A stretch of 35,884 bases of DNA from Hellea sp. (lineage in GTDB: Bacteria > Pseudomonadota > Alphaproteobacteria > Caulobacterales > Maricaulaceae). Each line of letters opens with the position of its first letter. The first letter of the stretch is position 1. The position numbers were made by a program, and so were the translations under genes. Below the pieces are notes generated by a model. That model saw only the letters and a program-made list of their open reading frames with translations, made no database searches and was not told the DNA's origin. The DNA lies in assembly GCA_014238285.1 (NCBI GenBank), contig JABABK010000029.1, forward strand, positions 1 to 35,884. Reading direction: 5' to 3'. Below are positions 15,949 through 23,248 of this stretch, one piece after another.

Positions 15949-17829
15949 ATGTCAATTTTTAAGCGCCTTTCCAAGAAAAAACCGGGGGAAAACGGCGATA
16001 TACAAGACAACCTCGTCCTTGATGAAACCATTTCATTGGTTGAAGAAGAAACTATGCCTGCGATTCCTAAAAACGCAGATGATGCTATTCCGTCTCTTAG
16101 TTCCCTTACCCTTGAGGAAAATGAGATCATTCAATCTATTTTGAATGATCAAAAGACGCCTCGAACTAAACCAAACTCAATAGAAAATGCGGCAGATTTT
16201 GCGCCACTCCCCCCTCGTTCGACAAAATCAATCGATGATTTGCTAAATGATAGCTCCTATCGCAGCGCATTAAGCGTTCTGAAAGGCGAAACGAGTCTGG
16301 AAGAAACTGAGATGCCGTTAAAAGAAGAGCTGCCAGAAACGGCCGAAGAAAACCCAACCAACCTCTCTGTTCCAAGCATATCTGAAGAACCACTAGCAAC
16401 CGCAGACGCGCCTCAATCCATAGAAGAGAGCGATGAAACCCAACAAGAAATTGAAACTGAAAGAGATGTAGTGATGACATCAGTTCAAGAAACACCGGCA
16501 ACGCCGGAAGAAGACTCTATTATGGAAGCGACTGAAACATATGTTTCACACGTGGATATCGAGACACCGCACCATGGCGGTCGCCGTTTAACGCTCACCG
16601 AAATGCGAAGCGATGTGGGTCAAATCACATCAGATATCGAAAATGGCGAGTCACTCTATAGACGTGCCCAGCAACGGGTCGAAAACCTGTCTCGCTTTAT
16701 TGAAAAAGCCGAAGTCGACTTTTCATTGTTAGATCGGTTGGAACCTGAAAATAAAGCCCTAAAATCTGAGAACCTTTTACTAGACTCTGAGCTCAACAAG
16801 GGAAAAGATAGAATTTCGCAGTTAAACGCGAGCCTAGAAGATATACAGCGGCGTTTTGGGGACGCTAAAACAGAACTTGATACCACCCATAGCAAACTAG
16901 CCCAGAGACGTACAGAATTAGAGCAATCGACGCGCGATATTGAACGGCTCACAGCCCGATATCAAGAACTGCAAGTCAAAGCCGATCGTGGCCGCAATGA
17001 TTTTGATGTAGAAAGCCGTGAAAATACTAATTTGCGTCAAAAAATCACCGAAGTAACTGAGCAGCTTGATCGCGCGACGTCTGCTAAGCTCAATAATGCT
17101 AAACAAGTCGAAACGCTGAAAATTGATCTGACGGATCAAACCCAAAACCGTGAAAAACTACGCCTCGAAGTCACCGACCTTCGGCATGCCTTAGATGAAG
17201 CTCAGCGCCAAAACACGCTGATGCGCGGTGAAATCGGTAGCGTTCATGAAGAAATTCGCAGCTTTAAAACCCAATATGAGTTTAATATTCTAAAACGGGA
17301 TGAACGAGTCACCGATCTTGAAGGCCAAATTATTGCGCTCAATGACCAATTACGCCTCAAAGCCGAGATCATCGAGAGCACGACGCGGGATATATCAATA
17401 TTGAGAAAAGAAAGAACTTCTCAGGACCTTGAGCGCGAACGCTTAGAAAACACAGTCAAACAACAATCTTATCGCCTAAACACGGCAGAAGAAGAGGCTT
17501 TAACCTCCCGCCGGGCTGCCAATGAACTTGATCAAAAATACCAAGATGTCACTGCCGCCTTAGCCAGAGCTTCTGAACAACGAGAAATCCAGGCACCTGC
17601 TGCCATACCTGATATATTACCAGCGCCGACGCCGAAGTTCACGCCACAAGCTGCGCCTGTCGTAACGGCTCAGTTAGAAGCGCCTACCAATCCATATCAA
17701 GAACAAGACGAAGAAGAATTTCAGCCCGCGCCAAGCGCAGAACGCATTACCCGTGTCCCTCAAATCGAAGACGAAATTGAAGGCATGCTAACAGACTATA
17801 AATTGGGCATACGCTCAAGCATTGGGTAA
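15949..17829 (+). CDS. Large coiled-coil protein, unrecognised
   Basis: I cannot assign a family. The 626-residue protein has three parts: a short basic start (MSIFKRLSKKKPG); an acidic, low-complexity stretch to about residue 205, rich in Glu, Thr, Ser and Pro; and a long heptad-rich helical region at about 235-545, free of proline and with many Glu, Gln, Arg, Leu and Asp. A Pro/Ala-rich segment (about 545-600) follows, then a closing helix (RVPQIEDEIEGMLTDYKLG). There is no signal peptide or membrane helix, so it is probably cytosolic. The layout recalls filament-forming or scaffold proteins such as crescentin, but no motif proves this. It lies between fabD and rpsF and reads toward the ribosomal genes. 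GGAAG near 15936-15940 could serve the ATG. Confidence 0.8.
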   Translation: MSIFKRLSKKKPGENGDIQDNLVLDETISLVEEETMPAIPKNADDAIPSLSSLTLEENEIIQSILNDQKTPRTKPNSIENAADFAPLPPRSTKSIDDLLNDSSYRSALSVLKGETSLEETEMPLKEELPETAEENPTNLSVPSISEEPLATADAPQSIEESDETQQEIETERDVVMTSVQETPATPEEDSIMEATETYVSHVDIETPHHGGRRLTLTEMRSDVGQITSDIENGESLYRRAQQRVENLSRFIEKAEVDFSLLDRLEPENKALKSENLLLDSELNKGKDRISQLNASLEDIQRRFGDAKTELDTTHSKLAQRRTELEQSTRDIERLTARYQELQVKADRGRNDFDVESRENTNLRQKITEVTEQLDRATSAKLNNAKQVETLKIDLTDQTQNREKLRLEVTDLRHALDEAQRQNTLMRGEIGSVHEEIRSFKTQYEFNILKRDERVTDLEGQIIALNDQLRLKAEIIESTTRDISILRKERTSQDLERERLENTVKQQSYRLNTAEEEALTSRRAANELDQKYQDVTAALARASEQREIQAPAAIPDILPAPTPKFTPQAAPVVTAQLEAPTNPYQEQDEEEFQPAPSAERITRVPQIEDEIEGMLTDYKLGIRSSIG

Positions 17830-18002
17830 TCCCAAAAAAACACTTGAATCCCGCTAATCTTGCTGTAAAGAACCGCAATCCAAAGGCTGCGGTCTGCAGG
17901 TTTCTTTTGACATGGGGTTAAAAGACATCTTCCAGAGCCATCGCTACCCGGCAAACCTTCTACTGCCGGATAACGCCGCATCCACAACATGAAGGACTTA
18001 AC
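17830..18002 (+). promoter_or_regulatory. rpsF leader with two hairpins; possible S6:S18 autoregulatory site
   Basis: The 173-base gap before rpsF holds two clear stem-loops. The first pairs ACCGCA (17872-17877) with TGCGGT (17888-17893), and flanking AAAGAA/TTCTTT can extend it. The second pairs CCGGCA (17948-17953) with TGCCGG (17964-17969) and is followed by ATAACGCCG, which contains a CCG (17976-17978). S6:S18 complexes of many bacteria bind a structured rpsF leader with a conserved CCG in a bulge; the second element is a candidate, but I cannot find the outer helix expected. A promoter is also likely here. Confidence 0.35.
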
Positions 18003-18353
18003 ATGTCTCTTTACGAGCACGTGATCATAACACGTCCCGACATTTCCCCGACACAAGTCGAAGAAATCGTCAACAATATCGACAAAAAAGTACAAAACCT
18101 AGGCGGCACCGTTGAAGGCGCTGAATATTGGGGTCTTCGTAATCTTGCTTACCGCATGAACAAAAACCGCAAAGCACACTACAACATGCTCAAAATCAAT
18201 GCTGATTCCAGCGTTATTCACGAGATTGAGCGTCAGCACCGTATTAATGAAGACATTCTACGTTATATGAGCATCCGCGTTGATGAGTTTAACGAAGATC
18301 CTTCCCCAATATTGCGTAAGCGCGAAGAACGTAAACGCAAAGAGCGGAGATAG
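18003..18353 (+). CDS. rpsF: 30S ribosomal protein S6
   Basis: Primary-binding partner of S18 on the platform of the 30S subunit. The 116-residue protein opens with the typical [20 protein letters not shown] and has [20 protein letters not shown], the loop that precedes the S18 contact. The tail is very basic ([12 protein letters not shown]). AAGGA lies 7 bases before the ATG. First of the rpsF-rpsR-rplI operon. Confidence 0.98.
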   Translation: MSLYEHVIITRPDISPTQVEEIVNNIDKKVQNLGGTVEGAEYWGLRNLAYRMNKNRKAHYNMLKINADSSVIHEIERQHRINEDILRYMSIRVDEFNEDPSPILRKREERKRKERR

Positions 18354-18355
18354 AC

Positions 18356-18619
18356 ATGGCTAGAAAAATCGATATCAAAATTGAAAACTTGCCGACACGC
18401 ACACAGTTTAAGCGTCGCCGCAAAGTTTGTCCATTTTCAGGCGATAACGGCATAGCAATCGATTATAAAGATCCAAAAATGCTGGCACGCTATATGTCTG
18501 AAAAAGGCAAAATCGTCCCATCACGGATCACAGCTGTTTCTGGTAAAAAGCAAAGAGAACTCGCCCGCGCTATCAAACGCGCCCGTTTTCTAGCTCTCTT
18601 GCCATTTGAAAACAAATAG
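18356..18619 (+). CDS. rpsR: 30S ribosomal protein S18
   Basis: Small 30S protein forming a heterodimer with S6. The 87-residue protein contains the family core [10 protein letters not shown], then [19 protein letters not shown] and the [18 protein letters not shown] ending. It starts two bases after the rpsF stop, with GGAG in the rpsF end as ribosome site. Confidence 0.98.
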   Translation: MARKIDIKIENLPTRTQFKRRRKVCPFSGDNGIAIDYKDPKMLARYMSEKGKIVPSRITAVSGKKQRELARAIKRARFLALLPFENK

Positions 18620-18629
18620 GAGACGCATC

Positions 18630-19283
18630 ATGGAAATTATCCTTTTAGAACGCGTCGCAAAGCTAGGCGCTATGGGTGACGTTGTTACCGTTAAGCCTGG
18701 ATTTGCCCGGAACTATCTATTGCCACAGCAAAAGGCGCTGCGCGCAACCAAAGCTAACATGGCCCGTTTCGAAGCGGAACGTGAGTTCTTGGAAGCCCGT
18801 AATGCTGAAACTCGCGATCAAGCCGCAGCAGAAGGCAGCGAAATCGATGGCAATGCATACGTCGTCATCCGTAAAGCCGGCGAAACTGGTCACTTATACG
18901 GCTCTGTCAACTCACGCGATATTGTTGAAGTTATGGGCGGCGGCGCGATTAAGCGTAACATGGTCAATCTTGAAACACCGATCAAAACACTCGGCGTTCA
19001 CGAAGTTGAAATCAGACTTCACCCGGAAGTCTCTTCAATGATCACGGTCAACGTGGCGCGTTCAGAAGACGAAGCCGAGCGTCAAGCTAAAGGTGAAGAC
19101 GTTATCGCAACTCAGATGGCCGAAGACAAAGCTGATGCTACATCTGGCGCGGCTGAACGTGCAGCGATTGCCGCTGAAATGTTCGACGACAACGTCGCTC
19201 CAGAAGATACTGGCGAAGAGCCTGAAGAAGAAGAAACAACTCCTGTTCGTTCTTGGCCGATTAAAGGCGAAGAAGAAGAGTAG
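18630..19283 (+). CDS. rplI: 50S ribosomal protein L9
   Basis: Elongated 50S protein near the L1 stalk that helps maintain reading frame. The N-terminal signature [19 protein letters not shown] is followed by [12 protein letters not shown] and the connecting helix. The C-domain contains [12 protein letters not shown]. At 217 residues it is longer than the usual 150 or so, because of an acidic tail from about residue 155 (rich in Glu, Asp and Ala). The ATG at 18630 has GGAG 8 bases upstream (AGGAGACGCATC), and the alternative upstream TTG lies inside rpsR. Confidence 0.97.
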   Translation: MEIILLERVAKLGAMGDVVTVKPGFARNYLLPQQKALRATKANMARFEAEREFLEARNAETRDQAAAEGSEIDGNAYVVIRKAGETGHLYGSVNSRDIVEVMGGGAIKRNMVNLETPIKTLGVHEVEIRLHPEVSSMITVNVARSEDEAERQAKGEDVIATQMAEDKADATSGAAERAAIAAEMFDDNVAPEDTGEEPEEEETTPVRSWPIKGEEEE

Positions 19284-19307
19284 CCTCTTTCTTTATATCA
19301 AAATCAT

Positions 19308-19335
19308 AACCCGGTCTTTTAGGCCGGGTTTTTTT
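19308..19335 (+). terminator. Rho-independent terminator after rplI
   Basis: AACCCGG (19308-19314) pairs with CCGGGTT (19324-19330), followed by a run of seven T. It ends the rpsF-rpsR-rplI transcript. Confidence 0.92.
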
Positions 19336-19382
19336 ATGGCCTTCAGGCTTGCCATTTTCGTATAGCTTCCCATACTTAAACA

Positions 19383-19871
19383 ATGCTTCAACGACTCCTT
19401 CTTATGCGTCATGCCAAGTCATCCTGGAAGGATGCCTCAATGACAGACCACGAAAGACCACTTAACAAACGCGGCGAACGCGCAGCTGATGCCGTAGGTC
19501 AGGCTCTCCACGCACGTGGATATGCACCGGATATAATTTGGTCATCAGATGCCACCCGCACACGACTTACGGCGCTAAAACTAATCCGGGCCATACCAGG
19601 AGCACAACAGATTGAATATATTTCAGGCTTCTATCATGCCAGCGCGAGAAACGTTTTGGAGATATGCGGGCAGCGCGAAGAGCCAGAGCGGCCTCTTATG
19701 CTGCTGGGGCATAATCCGGGCTGGTCAGATTTACACTATGCTCTGACAGGCCATAATTACGACTATCCAACTGGTGCTTGTGCTGTGCTCACCCGCAAGA
19801 ATGATGGGCACTGGTTATCGCCCGAGAGTTGGGCGTTGAAGGATATGATTCTGCCGAGAGAATTAGAGTAA
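19383..19871 (+). CDS. SixA-type histidine phosphatase
   Basis: Histidine phosphatase superfamily member of 162 residues, closest in layout to SixA phosphohistidine phosphatases, which act on phosphorylated HPt domains or PTS proteins. The catalytic RH pair is in LLLMRHAKSSW (Arg9, His10), the second Arg in SSDATRTRLTA, and the second His in LLGHNPGWSD (His110). No signal peptide, so cytosolic. It stands alone behind the rplI terminator; the ribosome site is weak. The exact target is unknown, and small family members of this type are often of unproven function. Confidence 0.85.
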   Translation: MLQRLLLMRHAKSSWKDASMTDHERPLNKRGERAADAVGQALHARGYAPDIIWSSDATRTRLTALKLIRAIPGAQQIEYISGFYHASARNVLEICGQREEPERPLMLLGHNPGWSDLHYALTGHNYDYPTGACAVLTRKNDGHWLSPESWALKDMILPRELE

Positions 19872-19975
19872 CCAATCTCGCTCACCGCGCCAAAAGCAAT
19901 CCTATGACTAATGTTCAAAACATGAAGCAAAACAAAGCGACAATCCGTCGACACAACAATTCCGTGAGCCATTGT

Positions 19976-20005
19976 GTGGATCCCGCTCTTCAGCGGGATG
20001 AGCGA
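19976..20005. repeat. REP-like palindrome
   Basis: Perfect 8-bp inverted repeat ATCCCGCT (19980-19987) and AGCGGGAT (19992-19999) with loop CTTC, flanked by GTGG and GAGCG. This TGGATCCCGC...GCGGGATGA form resembles small palindromic repeats spread through many alphaproteobacterial genomes. It sits just before the ATG of the small membrane protein at 20008. Confidence 0.6.
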
Positions 20006-20007
20006 AC

Positions 20008-20208
20008 ATGAGAAAAATTTGGCGAGTATTTATGCGCGTAGGACGGGCTTATCTTTTCTACCCGCTCATGATCGGTATATTTCTTTGGCTCTATATAAAT
20101 AAAGCTCACTGGATATTTGGCGTCATGGTCATAGCCGCTATTTTAATCCTCGATCCCATTTGGGGTAGCATGGCAAAGAATGTCATGCGGATGTGGAAAC
20201 GCAGATAG
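20008..20208 (+). CDS. Small membrane protein, function unknown
   Basis: A 66-residue protein with a basic N-terminus (MRKIWRVFMRVGRAY), two closely spaced hydrophobic helices (about 16-31 and 35-50, around WLYINKAHWIFG), and a basic end (WKRR). Positive charges at both ends suggest a helical hairpin with both termini in the cytosol. I do not recognise the family. The ribosome site is poor and lies beside the palindrome, which could mask it. Confidence 0.6.
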   Translation: MRKIWRVFMRVGRAYLFYPLMIGIFLWLYINKAHWIFGVMVIAAILILDPIWGSMAKNVMRMWKRR

Positions 20209-20210
20209 AG

Positions 20211-20609
20211 CTACTTGTTCAACGATAAGAATGTGTCGTGATCTCTAAGCGTATAAAGCAGCCACATAGCGCCAATCACAGGAATGGCAGCAAAGAACAT
20301 GATGTTCATATTCTCCGTACCAATGATTAAATATGGCAAGGTGAATAGTGTTCCAACAGCATGGATCAATAAAACCAAGCCGTAGCTGATACGTTTTTTA
20401 ATACCAAAGAGAAATGCTAGCAACAGAGCGACCCACAACACTCCGATAACCGTTGTGGCAATTTCCGGCATCGAGGAAACTTTATAATATTTAGACGCTA
20501 TATTTTGCGCGCCGCTTGGAGCTGTAAACCGCATTAAGACCCAAGGTAAAAGAAAGTAGAAGATTGCAAGTCGCGTAAAGAATAATGGAAATTTGAGTTT
20601 ATCTGTCAT
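20211..20609 (-). CDS. Four-helix membrane protein, function unknown
   Basis: The 132-residue protein has four likely membrane helices (about 8-28, 50-70, 75-95, 100-122) and no catalytic motif; the shape is that of small DoxX-like or similar inner-membrane proteins, but I cannot name it. GGGAG precedes the ATG at good spacing, and the stop is convergent with the 66-residue gene, two bases away. Confidence 0.7.
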   Translation of the reverse strand: MTDKLKFPLFFTRLAIFYFLLPWVLMRFTAPSGAQNIASKYYKVSSMPEIATTVIGVLWVALLLAFLFGIKKRISYGLVLLIHAVGTLFTLPYLIIGTENMNIMFFAAIPVIGAMWLLYTLRDHDTFLSLNK

Positions 20610-20763
20610 TGATTGTCTCCCTCATGATCATCTCTATCTCATATATCTATGATTACCATGCAAAACAGTTCAAGTTTTTGTGAGATGGTTAGCCTACCAA
20701 TTAAACACAATATTAGGTATACAGATTAAGCAAAATTTTCTGTTATTTTGAGATACTGAAAGA

Positions 20764-21339
20764 ATGATAGGTCAGGGACAATTCGAAAACGGCACATTTG
20801 TTGCGATCAGAGATGAACCTCGCAGTTCTACCTTTAGTAAAATTTGCTGGATTATTGGGTTACTATCGATCGCCTTGGGCATATTATTCTTTGCTAATTT
20901 TTTTGATCAATCGTCAAAGCAATTTGGGCAGGGTAGTTCCATTGGTGATTATATTATATTAAGCAGCTTGTTTATTTTGCCCGGTATAATTTTGGCCATA
21001 ACCCCACTTTGGAATATTAGCTGGACGGATCACAGTATCCAATACCGATCCATTAAAGGTAAAAAATCTACCGCTCAATTCAATAGAATTACGGATTGGG
21101 GACCTCTGAATAGCATTGCAGGTTTATGGGTCGAGTTTGATAATGCACCCACGCTTTACGTTACTCAGTTTATGACAAATTATGATTTTTTGGAAAAAAT
21201 GATCGGTCAAAAAATTAAGCACTCATACACGCCGATAGCATCAAATGGCAATGAGCTATCGATCAAGCGAGAATTAGTCATTCCGGCTGGCGTGGTAATT
21301 TTTGCGCTTATATTTTATGTCTCAGCTAAACTTTTTTAA
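20764..21339 (+). CDS. Membrane protein with PH-like cytosolic domain, function unknown
   Basis: The 191-residue protein has two N-terminal helices (about 25-46 and 63-83), a soluble part at about 85-160 with ISWTDHSIQYRSIKGKKST and a strand-rich pattern, and a third helix at the C-terminus (PAGVVIFALIFYVSAKLF). Strand alternation after a helix pair recalls bacterial PH-domain membrane proteins; this is a weak inference. The gene is AT-richer than its surroundings. Its stop shares TTAA with the stop of the next gene on the other strand. Confidence 0.65.
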   Translation: MIGQGQFENGTFVAIRDEPRSSTFSKICWIIGLLSIALGILFFANFFDQSSKQFGQGSSIGDYIILSSLFILPGIILAITPLWNISWTDHSIQYRSIKGKKSTAQFNRITDWGPLNSIAGLWVEFDNAPTLYVTQFMTNYDFLEKMIGQKIKHSYTPIASNGNELSIKRELVIPAGVVIFALIFYVSAKLF

Positions 21340-21749
21340 CCTATAAAATGCGCAACGAGCGACCCGTAATTCAGCGCGACATATAACAAAATTGCCAAAT
21401 TAGCATAAATCAACACAGGCACTAACCATAACAGCAATACCAAAATCGATCCCGAATCCAGATAGATCACAAAGATGGACATAAACACGCTGATATAGAG
21501 ATCGAGGCCGATTTGGCGGCCCCAAATGTGTTTATTGATCTTGGGTAGGCTTTTGATAAAGCTGGCCTGGGTCGTGGCGTAGAGCGAATAGGCTAGAAAC
21601 GCAAAAAACATGAACCAGGCGATATACTTGCCCGCCGCGTAAGGCCCCGTGCTGTGGAATATGGGCTCGCCTTTATGGGTCGCTATGGCCGCAATCACGA
21701 AGAATGCGTATAGTATCCAAAGAAGGTGACGTTTTAAAAACCGAGCCAT
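21336..21749 (-). CDS. Small polytopic membrane protein, function unknown
   Basis: 137 residues with four hydrophobic segments (about 8-25, 40-60, 80-100, 105-130). No motif recognised. The ATG at 21749 is chosen because AGGAG lies about 6 bases upstream; the open frame continues to 21791 but that part lies in the repeat element. Upstream is the long palindrome separating it from gltX. Confidence 0.68.
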   Translation of the reverse strand: MARFLKRHLLWILYAFFVIAAIATHKGEPIFHSTGPYAAGKYIAWFMFFAFLAYSLYATTQASFIKSLPKINKHIWGRQIGLDLYISVFMSIFVIYLDSGSILVLLLWLVPVLIYANLAILLYVALNYGSLVAHFIG

Positions 21750-21770
21750 ATATTCTCCTATATCTACAAA

Positions 21771-21880
21771 CCTCATCCTGAGGAGCTGCAAAGCAGCGTC
21801 TCGAAGGATCGTCTATTATTTACCCAAACATCCACGAAAACCCTTCGAGACGCCAGCTATGCTGGCTCCTCAGGGTGAGG
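21771..21880. repeat. 110-base imperfect palindrome (BIME/REP-type)
   Basis: The left arm CCTCATCCTGAGGAGC (from 21771) is matched by GCTCCTCAGGGTGAGG (ending 21880), and an inner arm GCGTCTCGAAGG by CCTTCGAGACGC, with the small hairpins GCTGCAAAGC and CCAGCTATGCTGG inside. Closely similar cctcatcctgagg...tcgaagg palindromes are widespread in alphaproteobacteria. It lies between gltX and the small membrane protein and might end or stabilise the gltX message. Confidence 0.8.
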
Positions 21881-21891
21881 ACATTTATTGC

Positions 21892-23232
21892 CTATCCAGT
21901 CCGTCCCTTAAGGCGCGCTTTTGCTTTCTCAGCCCCAAGAACTTGCAGCATTTCTCCCATGCCCGGGCCGCGTGCCCTGCCCGTTAACGCGAGGCGTAGG
22001 GGCATGAAAAGTGACTTGCCTTTACGGCCCGTTGTTTCTTTTAAAAACGCGGTCCACTTACTCCAGCTATCATCGTCCAGAGTATCAGGCAGGCTGTCAG
22101 CCGCAAGCGCGCAATATTCAGCATCTTCGGGCTCGATCTGTCCGGCCATTGGCGCAAAGGCCATCACAGACCAACTCGCCGTATCCCCTAATTTGGTAAT
22201 GTTTGCGCGAATAAGGTTCCAGAAATCTTCTCCGCCGCTGACGCCAAGCGCGTCCAAACGATCTTTGACATCAGCGTAAGGCGTGTCGTGTAAAAGTTTG
22301 GCATTCAGGAGTAGAAGCTCATCTTCGTCAAAACGGGCTGGCGCGCGGCCAATCTTTGAGAATGAAAACTCAGACGAAAGTTGATCCATGCTCTCACGGA
22401 TTTCAACAGGGTCAGACGTTCCGATTTTACCCAAAAGTGAACAAACAGCCAATGGCTCCAATCCGTCAAGACGGAGCTGCTCAATCGACAAAGACCCAAG
22501 GCGTTTAGATAGGCCTTTACCGTCCTTACCAACCAATAGAGGCGTATGGGCAAAGTTGGGTAAGTGTTCAGAAAGCGCGCGGAATATTTCAATCTGCGCG
22601 CCGGAATTAGTGACGTGGTCTTCACCGCGAATTACGTGGGTAATCTTGGCATCGATATCATCAACAACACTTGGTAGCGTATAGAGATAAGAGCCATCGC
22701 CGCGGATCAGAACAGGATCAGACAGGGAGCTCATTTCAATGGACTGTTCACCGCGGACCATATCTGTCCACTTAACCGCGTTGCCGGATAGTTTGAAACG
22801 CCAATGGGGCGTGCGGCCATCCGCTTCATAGGCTGCCTTTTGATCATCGGTTAGCTCAAGGGCAGAGCGATCATAGACCGGCGGCTTACCAGCCACACGT
22901 AAAAGTTTGCGCTGTTTATCCAGCTCATCAGATGTCTCGTAGCAAGGATATAAAAGACCGGCGGTTTTAAGCTTTTCAGCCGCTTTGTCATATTCGCCGA
23001 AACGGTCGGATTGACTAAACGTGCTATCCCAATTCATGCCAAGCCAGCTCAGGTCGGTTTGGATGCCCTCTTCATAGGCTTTGGTCGAGCGCTCCACATC
23101 CGTATCGTCAATCCGCAGAATAAACTGACCGCCCTGTTCGCGAACAAAAAGGTAATTGAGCAGCGCAGTACGCACATTCCCAACATGAAGTTTGCCAGTC
23201 GGTGACGGCGCAAATCGGACGATAACAGACAT
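21892..23232 (-). CDS. gltX: Glutamyl-tRNA synthetase
   Basis: Class I aminoacyl-tRNA synthetase charging tRNA-Glu, and tRNA-Gln in organisms using the amidotransferase route. The 446-residue protein has FAPSPTGKLHVGN with the HIGH-like HVGN (16-19), the RGEDHVTNS region (202-210), and the KMSKS-like KGLSKR (239-244). Alphaproteobacteria frequently have two GltX enzymes; this length and motif form fit the shorter copy, so it may be the tRNA-Gln-preferring one (inference). It follows nadE on the same strand by 16 bases. Confidence 0.96.
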   Translation of the reverse strand: MSVIVRFAPSPTGKLHVGNVRTALLNYLFVREQGGQFILRIDDTDVERSTKAYEEGIQTDLSWLGMNWDSTFSQSDRFGEYDKAAEKLKTAGLLYPCYETSDELDKQRKLLRVAGKPPVYDRSALELTDDQKAAYEADGRTPHWRFKLSGNAVKWTDMVRGEQSIEMSSLSDPVLIRGDGSYLYTLPSVVDDIDAKITHVIRGEDHVTNSGAQIEIFRALSEHLPNFAHTPLLVGKDGKGLSKRLGSLSIEQLRLDGLEPLAVCSLLGKIGTSDPVEIRESMDQLSSEFSFSKIGRAPARFDEDELLLLNAKLLHDTPYADVKDRLDALGVSGGEDFWNLIRANITKLGDTASWSVMAFAPMAGQIEPEDAEYCALAADSLPDTLDDDSWSKWTAFLKETTGRKGKSLFMPLRLALTGRARGPGMGEMLQVLGAEKAKARLKGRTG

Positions 23233-23248
23233 ATTTTACTCTTAAGTC

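Noticed and set aside
19904..20011. 35-codon frame ending ATGA at the 20008 start
   Set aside because: It passes through a REP-like palindrome and its peptide ending resembles translated repeats; kept only as a possible coupling leader in the findings.
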